NCBI GenBank assembly: GCA_963748405.1
Contig: CAVVIT010000008.1
Coordinates: 186,001 to 250,000, forward strand
From: Fen-1273 sp963748405
Lineage (GTDB): Bacteria; Bacteroidota; Ignavibacteria; UBA10030; UBA6906
Direction of reading: 5' to 3'
Length of the DNA stretch: 64,000 nt
The position numbers were made by a program, and so were the translations under genes. The notes beneath the pieces are model-generated. The model saw only the letters and a list, made by a program, of their open reading frames with translations, was not told where the DNA came from and did not search any database. Shown piece by piece: positions 1 through 7,741 of this stretch (positions are counted from its first letter, which is position 1; each line of letters starts with the position of its first letter).

Positions 1-2
1 AT

Positions 3-320
3 CCGAGCTGCAACCCGTACCTTGCATTCGCCGTGATGCTCGGAGCCGGCCTCGACGGTATACGCCGCCAGCTCGAGGTGCCGGAGGCTATGGAAGAGAA
101 CGTCTATGCGGCAACCGATTCCCAGGGGAAGTCGGCCCAGAATGTTCTTCCGGGGTCTCTCTCGGATGCGATTGAAGAGCTTGAGAAGGATGCCGTCATC
201 CGCGAATCGCTGGGCGCGCACATCTGCGAGCGCTTCATCAGCGCAAAGCGCCTCGAGTGGGACGACTACCGCCTTGAGGTGACTCCCTGGGAGCTCACGA
301 AGTACCTGATGAACTACTGA
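3..320 (+). CDS. glnA: Glutamine synthetase, C-terminal fragment (5' end outside window)
   Basis: The reading frame is open from the first bases, so the gene starts upstream; 105 residues are visible. The first residues read PSCNPYLAFAVML, a segment typical of the C-terminal part of type I glutamine synthetase (ATP-dependent ammonia + glutamate to glutamine, cytoplasmic). The fragment continues with GLDGI and a VLPGSLSDAIEELEKD stretch and ends in WELTKYLMNY, matching the usual C-terminus, so the 3' end is complete. The adenylylation and active-site regions lie outside the window. The next gene starts about 60 bp downstream. Confidence 0.9.
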   Translation, partial: PSCNPYLAFAVMLGAGLDGIRRQLEVPEAMEENVYAATDSQGKSAQNVLPGSLSDAIEELEKDAVIRESLGAHICERFISAKRLEWDDYRLEVTPWELTKYLMNY

Positions 321-382
321 CCCGCTTCAGCCCCGCTGGTCAGTGCGAGCGGAGCGAAGCAAACTAACAGAGTTGAGGACCC

Positions 383-758
383 GTGATGGCGAACGACTAC
401 CCCTACGTCACGAAGCTTGATGTCCGCTACAAACCGTTCGAGGTGATCGACGTCCCTTCCATCGTGAAGGAATGCAGGGACACGTGGTACAACGAGACGC
501 TGACAAAGGTGAACGACAGCGTCGTGAGGGTCGGGATCGTCAAGGGAGAATATCACTGGCACAAGCACGACAACGACGACGAGTGGTTCTTCGTGCTCGA
601 GGGGAAGCTGTTCGTCGACCTGGAGGGACGGACGATCGAGCTCGGCCCCGGCCAGGGTGTGACCGTCACGAGGGGCGTGACGCACAGAACGAGGGCGCCC
701 GGAGAAGACCGTCATGCTCATGGTCGAAACAAGCGCGATTCAGCCGACGGGCGATTGA
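383..758 (+). pseudogene. Cupin-domain protein with a single-base frameshift
   Basis: A short cupin, start GTG 383 or ATG 386, with GAGG upstream. Residues GEYHWHKHDNDDEWFFVLEG form the metal-binding cupin motif 1, and the GPGQGVTVTRGVTHRTRAP segment is motif 2. After RAP the frame runs into unrelated arginine-rich sequence. Removing one G near position 701 restores EKTVMLMVETSAIQPTGD and a TGA stop at 756-758, which is how small cupins of this type normally end. Either the gene carries a real +1 frameshift or the sequence has a one-base error; the uncorrected frame runs on to 832. The substrate is unknown. Confidence 0.75.
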
Positions 759-860
759 AAGCGGGGACGGGGAAACGCGGGCGATTTCCAGCTGCATCCG
801 CTTACCCGGTCAACTGTCTGCATCTCAAGTAATTCACCACCACTGTGCATCGGAGGTCGC

Positions 861-1247
861 ATGAAACGAGTCACCGGGATCGGCGGCATCTTCTTCAAGG
901 CCAAGGACGCTCCGTCACTGCGGGCCTGGTACAAGCGGCACCTGGGAATCGATGTCCAGGACTGGGGGGGAGCTTCCTTCGATTGGACCGACGCCGGGGG
1001 AAAGCCGGTCGCAGGCACAACCGCATGGCTTATCGATCCGCAGGAAAGTAAGCACTTCGCCCCGAGCTCCGCTTCCTTCATGGTCAACTACCGGGTGGAA
1101 GACCTCCGCGCCCTGGTCAAGGTCTTGAAGGAAGAAGGCTGCAATGTGCTCGAGAAGATTGACGAATCCGAGTATGGGACGTTTGGCTGGGTCATTGATC
1201 CGGAGGGAAACAAGGTCGAGCTGTGGCAGCCGCCTCAGGGACAATGA
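861..1247 (+). CDS. VOC (glyoxalase/bleomycin-resistance fold) protein
   Basis: A 128-aa protein with a good GGAGGT site before ATG 861. It begins with the beta-alpha-beta pattern of the vicinal oxygen chelate fold (GIFFKAKDAPSLRAWYKRHLG) and ends with the characteristic DPEGNKVELWQPP, where the glutamate is the usual last metal ligand. The length is that of a single VOC domain pair. Members include glyoxalases, dioxygenases and antibiotic-binding proteins, so the substrate cannot be told. It follows the broken cupin by about 100 bp and may share its transcript. Confidence 0.85.
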   Translation: MKRVTGIGGIFFKAKDAPSLRAWYKRHLGIDVQDWGGASFDWTDAGGKPVAGTTAWLIDPQESKHFAPSSASFMVNYRVEDLRALVKVLKEEGCNVLEKIDESEYGTFGWVIDPEGNKVELWQPPQGQ

Positions 1248-1284
1248 GCGGGCACGATGCTCACTGAGGCATCCCGGGCCTGAA

Positions 1285-2274
1285 ATGACGCGTCAGCTCA
1301 TGATATCGCTTCTCCTGCTGCTCCTGGTGTGTTCCCCCGTCAGTACGAGGGTGGAGGGGGGCCAGAACGCCGCATCCGGGTCTTCCGCGATCCCCCGGGT
1401 GACCGGTGACTCGCTTCTTTCGTTCGTCAGCGACACGCAGAGCCCGATCATATTCGAGACGATCCGGCTCACGTCGAACAACAACGACAGCGCCCGCGAA
1501 ATGATCTACCGGGCCCTTCTCGCCGACAGGCCGAACGGGGTATTTCATCTCGGCGACATGATCTCTCTCGGCCTCTACGGCCGAAGCTGGGAATCCGCGG
1601 ACCGGTTCCTCGCCAGGGCCCGGACCGCCCGCGTCCCCGTATTCCCGACGCTCGGGAATCACGAGCTGATGATATCCCCCTCGTACGGGATCGAGCAGTT
1701 TTACGAAAGGTTCCCCTGGTACGCAAAGACGGGTTATGCCGTTCGCGCCGGAAGGGTGGCGGTGGTCCTTCTCAACTCCAATTTCGACCAGCTCTCAGCC
1801 CGGGACCGGCCGACGCAGGTCAGGTGGCTGGACAGCACGCTGGCGTCGTTCGAACCGGATTCCACTGTGCTGGCGTGCATTCTCTGCTGCCATCATCCCC
1901 CCTATACGAACAGCACGATCGTCTCCCCTTCGAAAGATGTCCAGGAATCATTCGTTCCGCTGTATCTCAAATATCCGAAGTGCCGGCTGTTTCTGAGCGG
2001 GCACTGTCATGCGTTCGAGCACTTCCGCGAGGGGGGAAAGGACTTTCTCGTGATCGGCGGGGGAGGCGGCCTCCAGCAACCGCTTCTGACCGGTACGGAC
2101 AGGCGATGGAACGATCTCTTCCCGCGGACGACGGAGAAGAGGATGTTTCATTACCTTCAGTGCCGGACCGGCGAAGCGGGGATTGACCTCACCGTGAGGA
2201 TGATCAAGCCCGATTTCTCGGGATTTGAAGATGCCTGCACTATCTCAATTCCCTTCGTCTCAGCCGCAAGATAA
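1285..2274 (+). CDS. Exported calcineurin-like metallophosphoesterase
   Basis: 329 aa from ATG 1285; a longer in-frame extension back to 1144 lacks sense and would overlap the VOC gene. The N-terminus MTRQLMISLLLLLLVCSPVS is a signal peptide (or lipoprotein-like, with C18). The dinuclear-metal motifs appear in order: FVSDTQ (D), HLGDM (GD), TLGNHE (GNHE), CCHHPPYT (H) and LSGHCHAFEH (GHxH). These define the calcineurin-like phosphoesterase family, which cleaves phosphomono- or diesters. The protein is probably periplasmic or surface exposed. It is one of four members of this superfamily in the window. Confidence 0.88.
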   Translation: MTRQLMISLLLLLLVCSPVSTRVEGGQNAASGSSAIPRVTGDSLLSFVSDTQSPIIFETIRLTSNNNDSAREMIYRALLADRPNGVFHLGDMISLGLYGRSWESADRFLARARTARVPVFPTLGNHELMISPSYGIEQFYERFPWYAKTGYAVRAGRVAVVLLNSNFDQLSARDRPTQVRWLDSTLASFEPDSTVLACILCCHHPPYTNSTIVSPSKDVQESFVPLYLKYPKCRLFLSGHCHAFEHFREGGKDFLVIGGGGGLQQPLLTGTDRRWNDLFPRTTEKRMFHYLQCRTGEAGIDLTVRMIKPDFSGFEDACTISIPFVSAAR

Positions 2275-2328
2275 CTGTCCCCGCGTCGTCCCTCCCCCGG
2301 TTGTTCGTCCGGTGCGGGGGACTCCCCT

Positions 2329-3045
2329 TTAGTGAAAGCATGACGGAAACTGCGCACGGCCCGGCACGCTCGTATTCTGCGAGGGGTGCGATCTGCGCTG
2401 TCCACAAGGACGTGGCCGTAGAGGTCCGTCACCCGGAACGTGTAAGGTCCCGGCCCCATGCCGGAAGGCTCGACGAAGTAATTGTAATCGACGCGGTCGA
2501 CGGCTTTGAACGTCCCGTCCGATTTCAGGTACTCGAATATGCCGATCGGTTAGCGGTGGTTCCGGATCTGGACGGCGGTCCAGTACTGATTGCTTCCGTC
2601 TTTGAAATGATAGAGTATGGGCCCGGATACGCCGCAATCCGTCACCTGCCAGGTGATGGGCACTTTCCCGAGTGCGGTATCTGCGATCTTCGAGAACGCG
2701 AGCGGGCTCAGATCGATGTTCCCCTTCGGGCAGTCCGGGCACAGATCGACGACCCGGATCAAGATCGTCCCGCGGGGGCCCGTGAGGCTCACGCACTCCC
2801 CGCAGGCGATCGAGCCTTCGTAGTCGGCCGTGTTCATCGCCCCCACCATAAGATCTCCGGGGGTCGAGTCGAACATGCACGCCCCCGCACCGCTGGCAAA
2901 CGTGTAAAACGTCGCCTGTCCGGTGTGGACCACGGCTGAATCAGGACAATGGAGAATCGGCGTCTGGATCAAGGAACGACGGGTCCGTGCACCCAGCAAG
3001 AAAGCACGCAAATACGATGATCCCGCTATGATACCGGAAGCGCAC
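2329..3045 (-). pseudogene. Expansin-like lipoprotein, disrupted by three lesions
   Basis: The pieces of one expansin lie in order on the minus strand but in different frames. A lipoprotein signal (GTG 3045, IIVFACFLAGC lipobox) runs into a TGA at 2941. The neighbouring frame then carries the barwin-like domain (HTGQATFY, VVDLCPDCPKGNIDLSP, DCGVSGPILYHF), which is broken at QIRNHR by a TAA at 2550-2552 where other bacterial expansins have tyrosine (NHRYP). The same frame continues as the second, carbohydrate-binding-like domain (PIGIFEYL, VDYNYFVEPSGMGPGPYTFRVTD). Near 2400 a further shift leads to NTSVPGRAQFP, the usual expansin end. Expansins loosen plant cell walls without hydrolysis. The 5' end overlaps the upstream membrane-protein gene. 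Confidence 0.8.
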
Positions 3046-3907
3046 TCTTCACCTCTCTGTCGTTGTGTCTCTGGATCAAGATCAGCAACACTCCGGCAAG
3101 GCCGGATCCCAGACCGGCATATATCCACCCGAGAACGAACCTCTCCATGACGCCCTCTCCCGCCCGTGCGAAGATTTCTCTGAACTCCGGCATCTGCATC
3201 ATGGCCGTCATCATCAGGCCGCCGAGGAAAACGAGTGCTCCGACGCTTGAGAACAGCAGGCCGAGAAGGAGGGCCCATCTCTTTCTGCCCCAGAGGAAAA
3301 TGGCCGGAACGATGAACATCGAAGAGAGGCCAAGGAAGACCAGCGTGGCGAACAGGAGAGCCTCCGGTGTGTCAGAAAGCGGTGCGAGCGTGCTGAGCCA
3401 GCCCATGAAAAAAAATCCCCCGGCTGCCATCAGGAGGACGCTTGCGACCTTCCTCCCCGCGTGCGCCTGTGGCGCGTCCGCCTGTGCGGGTATCCCTGCC
3501 GGCTCATGTACTTCCGGAGCGACTTCGTCGAAATACTTCTGTGCGGTGGGATGAAAGAGTATGTATGCAAACCCCGCAAAGACCGCGATCCCGAATACGA
3601 ACAAAGGAACTGTCTTGAAGTGATAAAGGCTCAGGGAAAGTCCGAGCATGACCGGCGTGCCGAGGAGATACACCTGCCTCCCCCATGCGCGATGCTTCAG
3701 CATGGCCAGGCCTGCCGTGGCGTTCATGAGACCCGCAACCGCGCTAAGCACGAACGAAACAACCGGGTCCACACCCCACAGGCGCATCATCTCTCCGGAT
3801 ACGGGCGAATTCCATAAGAAAGGGAGGGAAATCAGCGTGATTCCCCCGGTTATGACAAGGAACCAGCACACTATCGCTACGGATAAGGGTCGATTGGAGG
3901 CGTTCAC
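3026..3907 (-). CDS. Multi-pass membrane protein of unknown function
   Basis: 293 aa from GTG 3907, chosen because AAGGAG lies about 9 bp upstream; an ATG at 4021 would add a hydrophilic tail that looks non-coding. About seven hydrophobic stretches are visible (for example SVAIVCWFLVITGGITLISL, VVSFVLSAVAGLMNATAGLA, ALLLGLLFSSVGALVFLGGL). A cytoplasmic-looking linker HPTAQKYFDEVAPEVHEPAG splits the protein into two membrane halves. I recognise no catalytic motif. Its stop overlaps the start of the broken expansin, so the two were probably one operon. Confidence 0.7.
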   Translation of the reverse strand: MNASNRPLSVAIVCWFLVITGGITLISLPFLWNSPVSGEMMRLWGVDPVVSFVLSAVAGLMNATAGLAMLKHRAWGRQVYLLGTPVMLGLSLSLYHFKTVPLFVFGIAVFAGFAYILFHPTAQKYFDEVAPEVHEPAGIPAQADAPQAHAGRKVASVLLMAAGGFFFMGWLSTLAPLSDTPEALLFATLVFLGLSSMFIVPAIFLWGRKRWALLLGLLFSSVGALVFLGGLMMTAMMQMPEFREIFARAGEGVMERFVLGWIYAGLGSGLAGVLLILIQRHNDREVKSALPVS

Positions 3908-4230
3908 GATCTGAATCTCCTTCACTTTTAGGGGGTCATAGCCCGTAAGATAGGGTCTTTTCGCTTGACATATTCGCAAATTTTTCTGATAATCTGTGAG
4001 ATTTTTGCTCTCCAGTAACACCGTTCTTTAAGATCTGGGTCGCTTTACAGGCACTTCCCACCAAATTGATCCGAGTGCCCTTTGGTCAAACGACTCATAC
4101 TGCATCATGGTCTCTCTTCACCGGACTGCACGAGTTCCCCGGCAGCCCTGAACGGCCTCACGCCTGTCCCGCACGCACGCTGCGCCATTGTTCCCGTATC
4201 TCTCGCCTCGATCAACGTCAGGGAGGAGCT

Positions 4231-7200
4231 ATGAAAAAATTCATGGCATCGGCTCTCATTGTTGCACTCTGCCTCCCGTTCTCCCTGCGGGCTCAGGTGA
4301 CGACGAGTCCAGCCGTCCGGGAAATATTTCCCCCTCCGCCGGCGAAGAAACTGATCCCGGCCACGCTCATCGCGGGGACGTTCAGGATAGAAGTCGAAGA
4401 ATACGACCAGCCCTCGAAGTCCCTGAATCCCAAACTTCCGAGCGGGATCGGCCGTGTAAAGTTCTCGTGCCCGCCGGTGGTGATTCCGTTCCCCTGGCAG
4501 AACGTCCGCCCGGTGCTGAAGACGTTCTCCGTCGTCCAGTCTGTCACCGATTCGCTCACGCAGATGCACCTTTCCGATGCGCTCATCGTGAACCCCTCCG
4601 CGCGCGTGGGGGACAATGTCCAGATCTCGCTTCCGGAGCGGAGTACCGTCACCGAGACGCTCGTCGACAGGAACACGGTGATCGGGATTCTCAAAGGCCT
4701 GAACGGTCCGGAAGGGATCCGCGTCAGGTTCCGGGACGTGCAGTGGTCGGGGGGGCTTGCCCCGGTCGTCGTTCTCTCCGAAGGGATCGCGTGGTATCCG
4801 ACGACTCCCGCCGTCCCCGCTGTCCCCGCGGAGGTCGCCATCGATCCCGGGTTCACACTCGCCATCGACTCGCTCGTCATCACGCCGTCGAAATCAAGCG
4901 TGCGGGGTTCCGTTCTTCTCCCACCCTGCATCATCAGCGCGACCGGCTGCACCAGGTCGTCCATCGGGCTTCCCTGGGCGAACATCACCGGCCAGTGCGA
5001 TCTCTACTGCGACGTTCCCGACTCTTCGTTCGGCCCGTTCTATGTCGGCGAGACAGGGATACAGGTCTCGGGAAAGGGATACACGATCGACTTTTCGTCG
5101 ATTCGGTCCAACGCCTCCGTGACACCCCCGCTGGGGAATCCGTGGAAGGGGGTCGTTCTGAAATCCGGCGCGACTCCCGATCCCCCCGCGGAGCTCGTCC
5201 TTTCGAACCGCGGGTACGTCAAGGGCAAGTACACGTTCACCAACGGTCTCATCGTGTCCTCCGGGCTCGAAGCAAGGCTCGATCTGGCCGCACCGTTCGG
5301 GTTCCGGACCGTCGAGCCGATGGGGTACCTCGTCGTGATGCGTCCCCCGGACGGGTTCCTCAAAATCGGCGCGTGTTCGGTGCAGGGGGGACAATTCCTC
5401 TCCGGCGAGATCCAGCTCCCGCTTGCCGCGATACGAAACGAGAACGGCGCCCTTGTCCGCGCCGCGTACGACACGCTCCACGTGCAGAACGACATGGACC
5501 TTTTCGGCGCCGTGAAAGTTCCGGGCGGCTTCACCTGGGGGGAGTTCTTCAAGACCGCCGGCGCCCCGAAGTACTACCAGCTCTCTCCCGATTCCGCCGG
5601 CGCGAGCGCCACGGGATATTTCTACCTCGCCGCGCGGCACCTCGGCCCGTACTATCCTCTCGTGGCCGGCGTCTTCACGGCTCCCTCCATGTATCCGCCC
5701 GACGTGGGGCTCGAGTCGGCGGGCGTCCAGGGGGTCACGCTGACGACGATAGGTCACAGGGAGTTTACGATCTGGACGACCGATGTCCCCAAAGGGAACA
5801 TCCTCGTTCCCCTGAAGCTCTCGTTTGCGGCGCAGAGCGTCTGGCCCATGTGGATGAACGTGATTGGCACAGGCGTTCATACCGAGGTGCGCGTCGCAAA
5901 ATATACCGGCCAGGACAATCCGGTCTACCTCGGTCCGACGTGGTGCTCGGATCCCCGCTATCTCGGCGAAAAGGCGTTCAATGTCTCGTTCCAGTCGAAC
6001 ACGCAGTCGAAGGAACGGCAGATGAAGATGCAGTTCGTCGAGAGCGCGACGTGGTACAGCGATTTCGACGGCACCATTTCGCTCGGCGGGCCGATAAACG
6101 GTTCTGTCGCCTTCAAGAACCTCACGTTCACCTCGACCGCCAACGCCGGGGGTGCCGAGCTCGACCTCTCGCAGCCCCTGCACATGGACTACTGGGGGGT
6201 GACCGCGGTCCCGAGAGATTCCACGAAGTCCGCCGGCGTCGTCTGCGTGAAACTCGGCGTCATCTATCTTACCGCCGCGGGGATATTCGAGCCCGGGCAT
6301 TTTACCGCTCCCTTCTGGCTGACATGGGGCGAGCTGAAGGCATCCGGGAATATGGGGCGCCTCTTCTTTGATTATAACGGGGGCGGTCAGAAATTTGACA
6401 GGTTCCCCTACTCCCCGTCTCTCGTCCGGCTCTCGGATTACAATCCTGCCGTCCCGGCCGACTCGGGGTTCGTGATCACGTACGGGAACCTCGCGTTCAG
6501 CTTCTTCGGGGCGAAGCCCCTCTGGGTCTACGACTGGAAGTCCCCCAACCGGACGGGCGATCCGTTCGTCGGCCGTACCGTCCGCATACCCGCCTCGACC
6601 CCGTACGGCACCGGGGGGACCGACCTCCATCTCCAGAGAAACTGGGGTGACGGTGTGGCCGATTTGAACTTCACCGTCGCGTACGACAGCGTCGTGCAGG
6701 AAGGCTTCGTCGGTCCGGGGTCCGCGGCGATAAACAAGTTCGTCGTCTTCTCCGGCCCGCTTCCCGGGGGAATCAACGTCAAGGCCGCCCGGTCCTGCTT
6801 CTCGCTCAACCACGAAACCGACATCTCGATCGGTCTCGGGCCTCTGATGACGACGAGCGCGCTCTCCAAGGTCTGGGGATGCGGGTGCATCGTCGGCGAT
6901 AACCTCGAAACGGTCGCGGTGGGGGGCGAACTCTCCGCCAACAACGGCGCCGGGTTCAGCATGCTCGCGCGCTCCGCGGGAGCCGTCAGCGTCGTGATGG
7001 GGCTGACCCCTTCGCGGACGGATTTCCTTCTTGCGGGGGACGCCTATGTCGTCCTCCTCACGTCGAACGCGGAGATCGTCGGGTACCTGACGCTGACGAT
7101 CGACAGGGACGTCGGGTACGCCGAAGGGTACGCCAGGGGGATTGTCACGATGGACGCCATCGTTGCCGGTCTCTCCGGGCAGGGTGAATTCCAGTGGCAC

Positions 7201-7731
7201 GTCGGGACCGATAACGAAACGATGCAGGGGCGTGTGGCGGTCTCGATGTACGGCATGGGCTGGCCTGCGGTGGGGGCGGGACTGGAGGCCGGGCTCTGGT
7301 TCGGCATCAACTCGAACAAGGACAACGTCTGGGTGATGGACGGCATCAGCGGCAGGTTCGGGCTCAACAAGGCCGGTCTCCCCCAGTATATCACCGGGCT
7401 GTACGCCTATATGAGCTTCTCGGCGTCCGTGAGTTACTACGTCGTCTCGGGAGGGTACCAGGCCTACGCCGCCGTGGGGGCGTTTGCCGGGTACGGCCAG
7501 AACACGGGGGCGGGATTCGGCGTCATCGGCAACGTCGGCCTCTACGTATGGGGAAAGATACTCGGAGGGCTTGTCAGTGCCGACGCCTGGGGCGACCTCC
7601 AGATGATCATCGGCGTTCCCCCCGCGTTCCAGGGGACGCTCGGTCTCGACGCTTGCGTCCTCTGGGTCTTCTGCGGCTCGGTGACGGTGAACGCGGGTTT
7701 CAACGCGAACCAGGGGTTCTATCTCTACTGA
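4231..7731 (+). CDS. Very large exported protein of unknown function
   Basis: 1166 aa. ATG 4231 follows GGGAGGAG at a good distance and opens a clear signal peptide (MKKFMASALIVALCLPFSLRAQ). The mature part is rich in beta-forming, Gly/Tyr/Trp/Val segments with few charged clusters and scattered cysteines (CGCIVGD near residue 890). The last 250 residues are strongly glycine- and aromatic-rich with alternating hydrophobic residues and end in an aromatic (FYLY), which would fit an outer-membrane barrel or a surface beta structure. No sorting domain and no known motif were found. The next two genes follow with gaps of 10 and 8 bp, so all three should be co-transcribed. No function is proposed. 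Confidence 0.8.
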   Translation: MKKFMASALIVALCLPFSLRAQVTTSPAVREIFPPPPAKKLIPATLIAGTFRIEVEEYDQPSKSLNPKLPSGIGRVKFSCPPVVIPFPWQNVRPVLKTFSVVQSVTDSLTQMHLSDALIVNPSARVGDNVQISLPERSTVTETLVDRNTVIGILKGLNGPEGIRVRFRDVQWSGGLAPVVVLSEGIAWYPTTPAVPAVPAEVAIDPGFTLAIDSLVITPSKSSVRGSVLLPPCIISATGCTRSSIGLPWANITGQCDLYCDVPDSSFGPFYVGETGIQVSGKGYTIDFSSIRSNASVTPPLGNPWKGVVLKSGATPDPPAELVLSNRGYVKGKYTFTNGLIVSSGLEARLDLAAPFGFRTVEPMGYLVVMRPPDGFLKIGACSVQGGQFLSGEIQLPLAAIRNENGALVRAAYDTLHVQNDMDLFGAVKVPGGFTWGEFFKTAGAPKYYQLSPDSAGASATGYFYLAARHLGPYYPLVAGVFTAPSMYPPDVGLESAGVQGVTLTTIGHREFTIWTTDVPKGNILVPLKLSFAAQSVWPMWMNVIGTGVHTEVRVAKYTGQDNPVYLGPTWCSDPRYLGEKAFNVSFQSNTQSKERQMKMQFVESATWYSDFDGTISLGGPINGSVAFKNLTFTSTANAGGAELDLSQPLHMDYWGVTAVPRDSTKSAGVVCVKLGVIYLTAAGIFEPGHFTAPFWLTWGELKASGNMGRLFFDYNGGGQKFDRFPYSPSLVRLSDYNPAVPADSGFVITYGNLAFSFFGAKPLWVYDWKSPNRTGDPFVGRTVRIPASTPYGTGGTDLHLQRNWGDGVADLNFTVAYDSVVQEGFVGPGSAAINKFVVFSGPLPGGINVKAARSCFSLNHETDISIGLGPLMTTSALSKVWGCGCIVGDNLETVAVGGELSANNGAGFSMLARSAGAVSVVMGLTPSRTDFLLAGDAYVVLLTSNAEIVGYLTLTIDRDVGYAEGYARGIVTMDAIVAGLSGQGEFQWHVGTDNETMQGRVAVSMYGMGWPAVGAGLEAGLWFGINSNKDNVWVMDGISGRFGLNKAGLPQYITGLYAYMSFSASVSYYVVSGGYQAYAAVGAFAGYGQNTGAGFGVIGNVGLYVWGKILGGLVSADAWGDLQMIIGVPPAFQGTLGLDACVLWVFCGSVTVNAGFNANQGFYLY

Positions 7732-7741
7732 CGGAGAACAC

